A DNA stretch of 64,000 bases from Lumbricus terrestris (GCA_949752735.1 OX457036.1:83984991-84048990); one strand, 5' to 3'. Shown: positions 1-10,204, counted from the first letter of the stretch. Program-made: numbers and translations. Notes: a model not told the origin generated them from the letters alone.

Positions 1-625
1 CGATCCCACCGGAAAAGATCTGACCGCACCTTCAAGGTCTTTCTCCGTGATCTGGATGGGTGTGGTCTCTGCCGCATCAGGCAGTAGTGCTAGATTGGCG
101 CTCCAGGCATCCGACGGATGTCTTTCTTGGATTGAGGCCAGAGTTTCGTTAGTTGCTCTGACCGGGAAGTCGCGGCTACAGAGGATCCGTGTGGCAGCTC
201 GAATGTTGCCCTCTTCCAGCTTGGAATTGACCGCTGCCAGGACCAGATCTTTCGCTCTCCAGGCCTTACTTTGATGACCGCTGTCTCTAGGTTTCTCACT
301 CAAGTCCTCCGTTCGATGAAACACCTGTCCGTCCAATCGCTTCTTTACTATTTTCGCAAGGTTCCGTCTCCGACCTGCTCGCTGTGGCTGCTCCAGGATG
401 TTAGCTGCGAACCACAGTAGTTTGCACCAAGACTCGACTTTCTCCGGTTTATCACAGAGGGTTTGCAAGATTGCCGTGAGAGATTTAGAGCACGCAAAGC
501 GAGCACCTTTAGGGATGTGCTTAAGAATCCTATCGCCTTGCTGTCTCGGGTGTTGTATGCGATCATTGTAGCAGCTGCCGTATGTTGTGTTATTATGCCC
601 AAGAGTATCATGTGTGGAGTCAGGT
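1..625 (-). pseudogene. REL-type non-LTR retrotransposon, copy D: reverse transcriptase N-terminal part (runs off the window edge)
   Basis: Read on the minus strand from about 625 to 1, this encodes the region just upstream of the reverse transcriptase core. HIPKGARFACS, LLWFAANILEQPQRAGRRRN and AAVNSKLEEGNIRAATRIL align residue for residue with HIPRGARFACS, LLCFASNILAQPKRSGRRRN and AAVNAKLEDGNIKAATRIL of copy A at 5.6-8.5 kb. The frame is open from about 625 to base 1, so the rest of the element lies to the left of the window. It is the continuation of the zinc-finger piece at 1425-1892; a LINE 3' fragment separates the two. The family makes a reverse transcriptase/endonuclease for target-primed retrotransposition in the nucleus. 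The copy is broken and presumed inactive. Confidence 0.82.
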
Positions 626-626
626 T

Positions 627-1420
627 GTATGTATGTATGTATGTATATACTTTATTGAACCGCCTGCAACGCACTGCGGGAACAATGTACAAGAACAGAA
701 TAATTAATGCAAGTATACAATCAAGACAAATAGAAATATGCAATTCAATAAACACATTATGCAACTACATAATAGACATGTTGTGAACTATACAGGAGAG
801 AACTTAGGCTAGACAGGGAAAAAAATATTGTCACTTGAATAGCATCCGTGTTATAAAGCCACATCTGGTAAGTGCGTCTGCATGAGGAATCTCATGAGGA
901 ATCTCACGGTTATGAGAACGAGGACGGAGTGAGTAGGTAGCATTTTTAATGGGAGGTAATAGAGGAGCAAGGACGTGGCTTGGGTTGTAGAGTACAAAAG
1001 AGAAGAGGGAGGAATCAGCGTGACCACAGAGGTCATCGAACGACTTCTGGTCGGCAGGAAGAAAGTTGAGCCGCACCATTTTCCGTATTATTGCATTAAT
1101 ACGCGCGCGCTGACCAGAATTAGCAAAGCCAAACCAAGCAGGGGAGGCATACATAAGGCGAGCCAATGTGGTGGCCTGAACTACATCATGCAAGCGTGTC
1201 CCGGAGAGGCCATGAGCTACAAGGACACGTATCGCATATAGCGATTGACAAGCCTTAATGCAAATCCGGTCAATATGGGGGTCAAAACTAAGTCTATCCG
1301 TTAAGGTTACTCCAAGAATAAGAGACTCAGAAACTCTACTTATTCCAGGTATAGGTGAGGGGAGGTTGAGTAATTTAGAGCGCGGACGCCTAAAGATCAT
1401 CTCTTTGGATTTATTGGTGT
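627..1420 (-). mobile_element. 5'-truncated jockey/CR1-like LINE fragment inserted in REL copy D
   Basis: The minus-strand ORF 1400-831 (189 aa) is the C-terminal part of a LINE reverse transcriptase, the post-RT thumb region: LILGVTLTDRLSFDPHIDR and LARLMYASPAWFGFANSG. The same block occurs as LILGVTINDD and ISRLLYASPAWWGYTTA in the LINE at 47.4-49.5 kb. Open coding upstream (NTNKSKEMIF) starts near 1418. The 3' end on the minus strand is a TTCAATAAAGT motif followed by an ATAC-type microsatellite tail (about 627-655). The insertion splits copy D between its zinc fingers and its RT region. Confidence 0.78.
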
Positions 1421-1424
1421 TGAT

Positions 1425-1892
1425 TTATTGTGCCGATCCCGCTGACACTACACCGTCAAGTTGAGGAGTATCAGTACCTTGAGTACTACCAGATGTCGAA
1501 GGCAGCGGAGGCTGACGCGAGCCGGGGCACGGGTTGTTCCTAGGACCGTGTAGGTGAACGGTTCCGTCCTTAAGGTGTAATTGTCTGACCGCCAAGCATC
1601 GACTGCATACCCCGCTGTCTTTGCTCACATTCGTCTGAGAGTCGATAGAAGCCTCATCCGTCTGACGGCGTTCGTCTACCTCTTGATTGACAACCTGGCT
1701 GCAGCTCGCTCCTAGAGGCAGCCGATGCGACCCTGGACACGGTTGCTTTCGAGGGCCGTGTAGATGGACCTTCCCGTCTATGTTATGAAGCTGCCTTAGC
1801 GAATTGCATACACTGCAAACTCCCTTCAGTTTTTGTGACGTAAGAACCGGCGACGTAAAATGATCATCCGACTGATGATAATACATTGTCAT
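1425..1892 (-). pseudogene. REL retrotransposon copy D: N-terminal double zinc-finger-like segment
   Basis: 155-aa minus-strand ORF with two copies of one motif, GVCSVCNSLRQLHNIDGKVH and GVCSRCLAVRQLHLKDGTVH, each followed by LHGPR-x2-PCPGS. The spacing C-x2-C-x6-H-x7-H-x-H-x5-C gives each repeat enough ligands for one zinc ion. Copy A carries the same motif at its N-terminus (GVCSRCLAVRQLHLRDGSVH), which ties this segment to the RT piece at 1-625. By analogy with the zinc fingers of R2-like elements it may bind target DNA or the element RNA; this is inference. The ORF runs into the inserted LINE near 1420. Confidence 0.72.
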
Positions 1893-1911
1893 GGTAACGT
1901 AGCGTCATAGC

Positions 1912-4900
1912 TAATCGTAATCGTAATCGTAATCTCGAAACTTCTACAGCGCCCACAAAAGCCAAGTCGCGGGAACCAGCTTATTCACAGGCGCTCAATC
2001 AAAACAAAATCGATAGGCAGCGGGTCAAGTCCGGAGAGTCAGGCAGGCAGATAGATGGACGGCTAAGGTGGGTGATGTTTAGAGTTGAAGTGGCGGGGGA
2101 TGTAAGGAGAAGAAGAATCAGGATAGGATTTTTGAAAGAGCAATGTTTTCAGTTTTGAGTGAAAGACCTGTGGGGAGATAGCGAGAGGTGGAGTTTTGGG
2201 GAGTTCGTATGATGGGTCGGAAGTTTGCCGAAGTGCTGGCGGAAGTTTGTTCCAGAGAGGTGGAACGGCAATGGCTATGGAGCGGTTTGCGAATTTCAGT
2301 GATGAAGTGATGGGAGGGCGAAGCAGTGTAATGGAGGATGAGGAGCGTGTTGAACGAGGTGGCTGGATGGTGAACAACTGACGAAGGTAGAACGGCTGGG
2401 ATGATTGAAGTGTATTGTAAGTGAGTGAGAGGACTTTGTATTCGATGCGTTCAGGTATTTTGAGCCAGTGAAGTGATTTCAGGACAGGAGTGATGTGGTG
2501 ACGTTTGGGGGTTTTCGTCACTGCACGGGCGAGGGCATTCTGGATAGCTTGGAGGCGGTTAATTTGGGTTATATCAATGTTTAGGAAGAGAGAGTTGCAG
2601 TAATCAAGTTTCGCATGAACTATGGATGTGGCTATTGTGGATGCAGTTTTAAAGTCAAGCATAGGTCGGATTCTGCGGAGATCTCGTATGTGCATGAAAC
2701 AAGTGCGGGAAAGTTGGGTTATGTGGTCGGAGAAGCTAAGATGCTGGTCAAAGATTACACCTAGGTTTCGGACAGGAGAATTTGCGGAGAAAGTGTGGTT
2801 GGAAGAAGAGTCATTGTTGAAGGAAATAGAGGGATCAGGAATTTTCTTGAGTTGCTCTCTGAGGCCAATTAGTATAAATTCTGTCTTGGAGGGGTTAAGG
2901 CAGAGGAGATTTGAGGTCATCCAAGAGGTGATTTGGGTGACCACAGAGAGAAGATTATTTATGGAGTCAGAGAAGCTGCTTGGAGAGAAAGAGATGAATA
3001 ATTGGGTGTCGTCAGCATATAGATGATGGTCGACTGTGGATGCTTTTATGAGTGAACTGAGTGGAGTGGTGTAGAGGATGAACAAGAGGGGCCCGAGGAC
3101 AGAACCTTGCGGAACACCACAGGTGAGGGGGCGTGATTGAGATGATGTTTCAAGTGTTTTGACTGAGAAAGTGCGTGATGAGAGATAAGACTGAATCCAA
3201 AGGAGAGCAGTGTCGGTAAAGCCAAAGCAGGAAGACAGTCTTTGGAGTAGTATGTTATGGTCGATGGTGTCAAAGGCTGCAGAGACATCAAGGAGGCAAA
3301 GGCAGGAGACTTGTTGATGAGAGATGGCAGAGAAGTTTATTGTAGAGTGAAGTGAGAAGTGTTTCGGTGGAGTACTTTTTAGTAAAGCCGGACTGGTTTG
3401 GGTTAAGGAGTGAATTTGAAGTCAAGTAGTCATTGATGCGAGAGAGTACGACACGTTCTGTTAGTTTAGAGATGAATGAGAGGTTGGAAACAGGTCGATA
3501 ATTAGAAAGGATTTCCTTATCAAGTGATGGTTTTTTTAGAAGTGGAGTTACCAAAGAATGTTTGAAGAGGAGGGGAAAGTTGCCAGTAGATAAGGAGAGG
3601 TTGATTATTTGTGTGATGATGGGGACAATGATAGATGCGCACTCTTTCAGTAGGGCGGTAGGTATAGGGTTGAGTTCGCACTGCTTGTTTGGGAGAGATT
3701 GTAATAAATTGGACACTTCAGACTCTGATGTTGGGCTAAAAGCAAATAGTGATGATTGAGGTGGGGAAGACGGAAGGTCGTGAGTGGAGGAGGGTGTATC
3801 TGCAGGTGAATCGATGGTAGATTTTGAGAGGAGTGATTGCAGAGAGAGACGGATAGTAGTTACTTTGCCAGAGAAGAACGAACAAAATGAGTCAGCGATT
3901 GAAGAAGATGGTAGAGAGTTTGGAAGTGGGCTAGAGGAGTTCCGATGTAGGAGTTGGTTTACCGTTTTCCAGAGAAGACGAGGATTACAAGATCGGGATT
4001 GAACTAGTGAGGAGTAAAACCTCTTCTTGGCCATTGCCAGAAGGTGATGGTATTTGTTTGTAGCAGCTTTTAGAGCAGAGAGGAGTTGAGGGTCATGGGT
4101 TCGTTTGTAAGTACGCTCAAGGCGTCGACGGAAAGATTTGAAGGCCTGGAGGTAGGAGTTATACCAAGGGTTGTTAGAGTGAGAACCAGATTTGGTAATA
4201 GTAGGAGCGTGTTTGTCGAGGATCATGGACAGAGTGGTGTTGTAGGAGGACAGGAGGTCATCTAGAGAGGACGGAGGATTTAGGATGAGGTCTGAGGAGG
4301 CAAGATCGTGCTTGAAGGCTTCAATGTTTATGGAGCTGATGCGGGGGAAAGAATGAGAGACGGGATCAGGACGCGGAGTAGGTAGTATGTTAAGTTGTGT
4401 GAAAATGGGGTAATGGTCAGAAGGAGTATCAAAAGAGAAAGATATGTTTGGCGATAGCCTTGAGAGAGACGATGTGATGATGAGGTCAAGTGTGTGGTTG
4501 TGAGAGTGGGTGGGAAAGTTGACGTGTTGGACCAGATTAGTAGATGACAAGAGCGTGAGGAAGTCGGGAGCAAGTGAGTCAGATGGGTTGTCAACATGTA
4601 TGTTGAAATCCCTGTGATCAAGAATTCATGAGGAGTTGTGGCAGCAGTGGAGAGTAAGTTGGTAAATTCCTGCAAGAAAACAGAGTTAGGTTTAGAGTAT
4701 GAGGAGGAGGAGGGAGGGCGGTAGACATTGAAGATGGTTAGGATTGAGTTCGGGAGTTTGAGAGTGATTGAGGCGCATTCAAAAGATGTGAAACAGTAGC
4801 CAGGTGAGTCAAGGACAGTGGAGGGCTCTCGGGTTAGAAATGCAATCCCTCCACCTGTGGTATTCCGGTCGGTTGTCAATTTTGAGGGACGAGGGGTGCT

Positions 4901-5020
4901 GTACAAGTGGTAACCAGATGGGATACAATCTTGATATTGAGCATGAGTTGTGCCTGAATGGAACCATGTTTCGGTTAAAGCAAAGAGGTCTGGAGGATAT
5001 AGCTATAGCCGTTTAAACAA
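1912..5020 (-). mobile_element. CR1/L2-like LINE, nearly full length of the endonuclease-RT ORF
   Basis: Minus-strand element. Its 3' end at 1912-1935 is a GATTAC hexamer tail, followed in element sense by conserved 3' UTR sequence that recurs at 12.6, 14.8, 37.1 and 44.1 kb. The coding part spans roughly 4906 to 2063 and is described separately. The 3' tail abuts the first bases of REL copy D. The 5' end lies near 5020, where coding similarity fades. Confidence 0.82.
2063..4906 (-). pseudogene. LINE ORF2-like protein: EEP endonuclease plus reverse transcriptase, frameshifted
   Basis: Four overlapping minus-strand frames (4906-4328, 4550-3288, 3291-3046 and 3085-2063) together read as one CR1/L2-type ORF with at least two frameshifts. 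From the N-terminus: endonuclease block FNVYRPPSSSSYSK, HNHTLDLIITS and the SDHYPI motif of exonuclease/endonuclease/phosphatase folds. The RT follows with NYRPVSNLSFISKLTERVV, GFTKKYSTETLLTSLYNKL, a QGSVLGPLLF block in a shifted frame and HHLYADDTQLF, which is the YADD active site. The C-terminal thumb has HAKLDYCNSLFLNID and VPPLWNKLPPALRQ. The family copies its RNA into DNA at a nicked target. Frameshifts and lost N-terminal codons make this copy defective. Confidence 0.85.
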
Positions 5021-5274
5021 GATGGAAACATTTAAATGGCGCGGTGAACGTTATGAAGTTGCCAATAAGATTCCAACCATACTGAACAGTAACCTGGACG
5101 TTTCACCAAAAGTGTCTTGATCTTAGCGAAACGGATAAAATAAAACGTAACCTCCGAATCACGAGACGATGATCGATCAGATGGTGATAAAATCCATCGC
5201 TAATAATCATTCGTAACGCATAACAATTGAATAATTGCTCAATAATTAATAATAATTAATAATTATAATAATTA

Positions 5275-5329
5275 TAGGTGAACGGTTCCGTCCTTAAGGT
5301 GTAATTAACGCGCGTATTAATGCAATAAT
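5275..5329. repeat. Mosaic filler DNA copied from two sites near 1.1 and 1.55 kb
   Basis: 5275-5306 is an exact 32-bp direct copy of 1551-1582, inside the second zinc finger of REL copy D. 5309-5329 is an exact 21-bp reverse-complement copy of 1087-1107, inside the LINE fragment inserted in copy D. The two pieces lie side by side in A+T-rich sequence just upstream of REL copy A. Confidence 0.8.
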
Positions 5330-5356
5330 TAATAATAATTGCTATAATAATAATAA

Positions 5357-5601
5357 TTGCTCCGTGGTCCATGAACGTGCACAGAACCGTCTCGCAAGTG
5401 TAGCTGTCTCACTGCCAAACATCTGCTGCACACGCCACTGTTCTTGACGTTGTTTACAGTGTGCCGTTTAGTGTAGGGTTCAGCATCGAAATCTGATTGG
5501 TTGGCCTGTGATTGGTTAGACCACCTCGACAAATCTCTTCGCTGCATTATCGCTAGTCGGCGTGACAGCGATGCGTTGCCATTAACAACAAAGTTATTTA
5601 A
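5357..5601 (-). pseudogene. Inverted N-terminal piece of REL retrotransposon copy A
   Basis: The minus strand encodes a basic linker (LSRRLAIMQRRDLSRW), then GVCSRCLAVRQLHLRDGSVH and VHGPRSN, the second zinc-finger-like motif of this family. It breaks off at 5357. The same motif restarts on the plus strand at about 5605 as DGSVHVHGPRSNPCPGS, so the two halves belong to one element whose 5' part was inverted on insertion. Confidence 0.72.
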
Positions 5602-5636
5602 GACGGTTCTGTGCACGTTCATGGACCACGGAGCAA
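5357..5636. repeat. 35-bp inverted repeat bounding the inverted 5' end of REL copy A (twin-priming signature)
   Basis: 5357-5391 is the exact reverse complement of 5602-5636. The 210 bp between them encode, on the minus strand, the N-terminal part of the same element whose body runs on the plus strand from 5602. In element coordinates the inverted 5' block and the 3' block overlap by these 35 bp. This is the geometry left by twin priming in LINE insertions. Confidence 0.8.
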
Positions 5637-8490
5637 CCCTTGCCCTGGCTCTAGGCTGCCACCGTTAACTACGACACCAACGCAGGGACATTCGCAAGAC
5701 GGCGGCGCAGCCGAGGGACAGAGGGCGATGTCTCTGGCGGATTTACGCTTGGATTCAGTCGACGGAACTACAACAGGGTCAGTTACGACTGACAAAGAGA
5801 TCGTTGATAGAGGTATAAGTGTTTCGGCGAACATGATCCGACATCCTAGACAGAGAAACAGTAGAGTTATGAAACATATTCCAAGAGGTGCCAGATTCGC
5901 TTGCTCTCGTGCGCTAATCGATATCATGCGCTCAATCATTGAAGACCCGTCGGGAATCGAGCAATGGGGCAGGCTCCTGTGCTTTGCGTCGAACATCTTG
6001 GCGCAACCGAAACGGTCCGGACGCAGACGCAACATGGCCAATGTGGTCAAGAAACGAATTGACAACCGTGAGTTCCAGATGACGGATGTTGAAGACGAAC
6101 AGGACGCAGCATATAACGGAAAATACACCAGTGAGAGGGATTTGTTCTTGGCAGCAGTCAACGCCAAACTGGAAGATGGAAACATCAAAGCAGCAACACG
6201 CATCCTCTGTAGCCAGGACCATCCAGTCAAGGCGACTTCAGAAACCGTTGAAGCAATGCAGGAAAGACACCCGTCGGACAAGTGGGCTTTCAAACTGGCA
6301 GAATTGCCGGATGCGGCGCGGACCACGCCATACCAGGCCTCTGAGAAGGATGTGGCGGATGCAGTGCGCTCTTTCCCGGCAGGGTCCGCTGGGGGACCGG
6401 ACGGGATGCGACCTCAACACCTTCTCGACTTGTTGAATAATAAAGAATCATCAGAGTCTTTCTTACAAACACTTACAAGCTTCATCAACGTGCTGCTGAG
6501 AGGAGATTGTCCAAAAGAAATGCGAGAGATTCTTTTCGGTGGCACCCTAATCGCCCTTTCTAAGAAATCAGGAGGCCTTAGACCAATAGCGATTGGGTAC
6601 TCCTGGAGGAGGCTGGCAGCGAAGTGCGCAAATAGCTACGCCCTGGGAAGGCTAGAATCTTTCTTCGCCCCATTGCAAGTTGGAGTGGGGGTCCCAGGAG
6701 GCGGTGAAGCGACAGTACATGCGGCAAGAAGCTTCGTCACAAATATGACAGAGGACGAGGTCTTCGTGAAACTTGACTTCACAAACGCATTCAACACTTT
6801 GCGAAGAGACGTCATGCTCCAGACGGTTTACGACATTATACCGGAGATCTACGCCTTCACACATCAGTCGTACTCAGCAGATTCTCAGCTGCAGTTTGGC
6901 TCCTTCGTGGTTCGTTCTAAGATGGGACCGCAGCAGGGAGATCCCTTGGGGCCTCTACTGTTCTGCCTGCCTCTGCAGCCAGTCTTGCGTGAAATGCGCT
7001 CAAGTTTCAGGCTTGGCTACCTGGACGACATCTCTCTGGGAGGAAAGAAGGAGGACGTACGACAGGATGTGGCATCGATTAAGGACTTGGAGACATTGCT
7101 TGGTATCTGCTTGAATAGTAAGAAATGTGAACTCTATTCAAAGACGGAACACACGGAGCCAGCATTCGAAGGATTCGAGCGTATGGACATGGGGTCGCTC
7201 CTCCTACTGGGGGCCCCATTGTTCCGAGGAGGGGCTTTGGACGGGACGCTGCTGAGGCACAGCGAGTTATTGGAACGGGCAGTGACAGACCTGGCCTGCC
7301 TTCGAGCCCAGGCAGCGTTGATCCTGCTGCGGGCAAGTTTTGGGGCAGCAAAACTTACCTATTTGCTGAGAACTGCCCCATGCCATGGTCATCCACTGCT
7401 CGAGAAAATGGATGATCAAATGCGTAAAGGGCTAGAGAACATCATCAACATCAGCCTCAACAACATCCAATGGCTACAAGCCACACTCCCAATTAGAGAT
7501 GGAGGACTCGGAGTTAGACGTGTCTCGATGCTGGCATCTTCAGCTTACTTGGCATCAGCCGCATCGACAAAGTCACTCGTGAGTATGATTCTCTGCAAGG
7601 AGGAGTGGGATGATGTCCACATCGACGATCTGCTCGAGGTCCGCAAGAACACCCAGCCTAGCAGTGCAGAGCCCCTTTTGAGCAGACAGAGCGTGTGGGA
7701 TAGATCTCTGATTGAGGTAGACAGGACAGCGGTATGGGCCGCCTACAGCGATCCGGTCAACATGGCCAGGCTATTTGCGGTGACATCCCCTCATGCGGGG
7801 GACTGGCTATCAACTATTCCTGTGACCGCCTGTGGCTTGGACCTAAGCAATGAGGCAATCCGGGTGGCCGTTGGACTGCGTCTGGGCTTGGATTTATGTA
7901 CACCTCACCAGTGTCAGTGCGGAGATACCGCCGACTCAAGAGGACACCATGGGTTGGTCTGCAGACGATCGTCCGGAAGAACAGCGCGGCACTTCGCAAT
8001 CAACGACTTGGTGTGGAGGACGCTCACGAAGGCGGATATCCCCAGTTCGAAGGAGCCGCCAGGCCTGATCAGAACTGACGGCAAAAGACCTGATGGGGCC
8101 ACCCTCGTTCCATGGGCCAGAGGAAAATATATCGCCTGGGACTTTACAGCCATCCACACTTGTGCAGTGTCCTACATACATCTTTCATCAACGGTATCTG
8201 GAGGAGCTGCGGAACATGCGGCGGACCGGAAATGCAACAAATACTCCACTCTTCCTGTCTCCCATGAGTTTGTGCCCATTGCTATTGAAACGCTGGGCCC
8301 CATCAATCGCGCTGGTCGAGAGTTTTTGCTAGAGTTAGGCCGCCGTAGTGCCACTGTTTCCGGCGATCCAAGGGAGATTGTCTACCTCTTCCAGAAGATA
8401 TCAATTTGCACACAGCGGTTCAACGCCGTTGCTTTCAGAGGAACATTTGCACCACACCCCGGGGACGAGAACAATGCACTCTATGCTTGA
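5611..8490 (+). CDS. REL-type non-LTR retrotransposon reverse transcriptase/endonuclease (copy A)
   Basis: Uninterrupted 959-codon frame ending at TGA 8488-8490. The apparent start is not the natural one, because the true N-terminus lies in the inverted piece upstream. Order: remnant of zinc finger 2 (DGSVHVHGPRSNPCPGS); conserved HIPRGARFACS block; RT core with AGGPDGMRPQHL (about residue 260), GGLRPIAIGYSWRRLAAKC, VFVKLDFTNAFNTLRRD with the first catalytic Asp, QQGDPLGPLLFCLPLQP and GYLDDISLGG with the catalytic DD pair; a thumb with DGGLGVRR; a CCHC-like knuckle CQCGDTADSRGHHGLVC; and a restriction-like endonuclease with KRPDGATLVPW, YIAWDFTAIHT and a distal FVPIAIETLG. This RT-CCHC-REL order is that of the R2/R4/NeSL/Hero group; I cannot place the clade. 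All visible catalytic residues are kept, so this is a recent copy. Confidence 0.9.
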   Translation: MHVHGPRSNPCPGSRLPPLTTTPTQGHSQDGGAAEGQRAMSLADLRLDSVDGTTTGSVTTDKEIVDRGISVSANMIRHPRQRNSRVMKHIPRGARFACSRALIDIMRSIIEDPSGIEQWGRLLCFASNILAQPKRSGRRRNMANVVKKRIDNREFQMTDVEDEQDAAYNGKYTSERDLFLAAVNAKLEDGNIKAATRILCSQDHPVKATSETVEAMQERHPSDKWAFKLAELPDAARTTPYQASEKDVADAVRSFPAGSAGGPDGMRPQHLLDLLNNKESSESFLQTLTSFINVLLRGDCPKEMREILFGGTLIALSKKSGGLRPIAIGYSWRRLAAKCANSYALGRLESFFAPLQVGVGVPGGGEATVHAARSFVTNMTEDEVFVKLDFTNAFNTLRRDVMLQTVYDIIPEIYAFTHQSYSADSQLQFGSFVVRSKMGPQQGDPLGPLLFCLPLQPVLREMRSSFRLGYLDDISLGGKKEDVRQDVASIKDLETLLGICLNSKKCELYSKTEHTEPAFEGFERMDMGSLLLLGAPLFRGGALDGTLLRHSELLERAVTDLACLRAQAALILLRASFGAAKLTYLLRTAPCHGHPLLEKMDDQMRKGLENIINISLNNIQWLQATLPIRDGGLGVRRVSMLASSAYLASAASTKSLVSMILCKEEWDDVHIDDLLEVRKNTQPSSAEPLLSRQSVWDRSLIEVDRTAVWAAYSDPVNMARLFAVTSPHAGDWLSTIPVTACGLDLSNEAIRVAVGLRLGLDLCTPHQCQCGDTADSRGHHGLVCRRSSGRTARHFAINDLVWRTLTKADIPSSKEPPGLIRTDGKRPDGATLVPWARGKYIAWDFTAIHTCAVSYIHLSSTVSGGAAEHAADRKCNKYSTLPVSHEFVPIAIETLGPINRAGREFLLELGRRSATVSGDPREIVYLFQKISICTQRFNAVAFRGTFAPHPGDENNALYA

Positions 8491-8590
8491 ACACATTTCT
8501 GTTTTTGAGTTTTGTTTTAATCTTGAGTGGTGTTTCAATAAAGGATGAAATAATATTGAATAAATAGCAGGAGGTCTAAAAATGACTACC
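8491..8590 (+). other. 3' UTR and end of REL copy A
   Basis: After the stop codon comes a short T-rich 3' UTR with TTTCAATAAAGGATGAAATAA. Copy C has the matching TTTCAATAAATGATTGTG just before its TAA tail. The family therefore ends in a CAATAAA-like motif plus TAA repeats. The exact end of copy A within 8550-8600 is not clear. Confidence 0.6.
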
Positions 8591-8604
8591 TACACTAACC
8601 GCTG

Positions 8605-8606
<2 letters not shown>

Positions 8607-8674
<68 letters not shown>
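8607..8674. repeat. (TTA)n microsatellite, 3' tail of copy B
   Basis: About 22 uninterrupted TTA/TAA triplets. Read on the minus strand this is a TAA tail directly after the 3' end of REL copy B; copies A and B meet tail to tail here. Confidence 0.9.
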
Positions 8675-8675
<1 letters not shown>

Positions 8676-8682
8676 GGCATTG

Positions 8683-10171
8683 TTATAAAGGCAATGTGGA
8701 AGAGAAGCAGATGGCGTTTCCTCGTTGGACTGCAACCGAGATTCTTTGGAAAAGGTAGCTTGTCTCGAGTCTGTCTTGTGTCGCCTCGGTCAGCCTCCGC
8801 CCCAAGTCTAGCACAAAATCAAGTCCTTCCGAACTCCAGGCACCGCTCGATTCCAATGCCACCGCCACGAAGGCATGTGTCCTGGTGATTGCGGTGTACT
8901 TTAATCTTTTGGCAACGGCTGCCCGGTTTGCGGCTTCACCTGCTCCTGTTGATGTTGCTGCCAGGTACGACGCTGCAAAGGTGTCTGACACCGTCACGTC
9001 CCAAGTGAGGCATCTTCCACATGACCATGGAATAAGTGTCACACCGTCTGGTCGTTTGCCATCTTCCCTTGTAAGCCCTAACGGTTCCTTCTGTGATGGA
9101 ATGTTTGCTCTTCTTAAAGAGCGCCATATGATATCGTTCAGTAAATTATGTCGTAATTGTCGGCCAGCGTTTTTCTTGCATGCCAGACCGTGAAGTCCCC
9201 TGGCGTCGACTCTTTCGCCACAGTGACACAGATGTGGTTCGCAGAGGGTTGTTCCGAGTCGCATTCCAACCGAAATCCTTATCACTTCGTCGGACAGGCG
9301 CAGACCCAGGGCAGTTACCGGAGGTGCTAGCAACCAATCTCCCGCGTGTGGTGCCTGAGAAGCTAAGAGACGAGCCCGATCAAGTGCAGTATTCGCCGAC
9401 TCGTGCAGGGCTGCCGATGCCTTTTTTATCCAGAGGTTGTCCCATTCTTTTTGATGGTGAGCTGCTGATCCGGATGGTGGTTCGGATCCCGTGAGTGTTG
9501 ACCATGCTTTTAACGCTGTGTCCACTAGGTCGTCCGGGGTGTCAACTAATTCTGGTGGCAGTATGTTTGCCTGGAGTTCGCTAGTGCTCGCAGCAGATGC
9601 CAAGAAGGCAGAAGGTGCCAGCGTTGCAGCACAGCGTATTCCGAGGCCACCATCGTTCACCGGAAGGGATGCCTGAAGCCATTTATCGTCCGATAGTTCC
9701 ACGTTCAGTATGCTTGATAATCCTTTTCTCAATAAAGAATCAAATCTAGTGAGACTTGGAGAGTCGACGCATAAGGCAGTGCGCATTGTGTAGAGGAGCT
9801 TTGGTACACTCAATCCATTTCGTAATAGGATTAGCGCATCATGCGAGTGAAGCATGGACAGCCTCCCTATAGCTCGTTCCAGGTCTTCTGCCTTCTTGCT
9901 CACTACCTTATCAATGGCCGGCCCAGACATCAGAGGTGAGCCAAGCAGCGTCGCTTCTTCTAATGGTGTGTACTTGAAATCATTGAATGAAGGATCGTCG
10001 ACCTTTTTGTTGGGATATTGACAAACGACTTCACATTTCGCGCGGTTGAGTATAAGCCCAAGTTTAGCAGACTCGTTTGCTATCAAATCAACGTCGTGGG
10101 CCACAACATCTACCTTGCCTCCCAGTGTCAGATCGTCCAAGAATGCCACTCTTAACTCTGATTTCAGCCGC
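8683..10171 (-). pseudogene. REL retrotransposon copy B: RT C-terminal part and endonuclease, 5'-truncated
   Basis: Open minus-strand frame that begins inside the RT at LKSELRVAFLDDLTLGG (catalytic DD present) and runs to the stop at 8683. It keeps DGGLGIRCAATLAPSAFLAS, the knuckle CHCGERVDARGLHGLAC, KEPLGLTREDGKRPDGVTL and CLTWDVTVSDTFAASYL of the restriction-like endonuclease. It is clearly diverged from copies A and C, so it belongs to a second subfamily. Its 5' boundary touches the TAA tail of copy C, which either landed in it or removed the rest. Confidence 0.85.
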
Positions 10172-10177
10172 AGCTGA

Positions 10178-10204
10178 AATTATTATTATTATTATTATTA
10201 TTAT
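10178..10204. repeat. (ATT)n tail of REL copy C
   Basis: Nine ATT/TAA triplets directly after the TTTCAATAAATGATTGTG end of copy C on the minus strand. The tail touches the truncated 5' end of copy B. Confidence 0.85.

Noticed and set aside
5619..6326. 235-aa minus-strand frame opposite the start of REL copy A
   Set aside because: It is the antisense reading of the retrotransposon coding frame, which carries the recognisable RT motifs.
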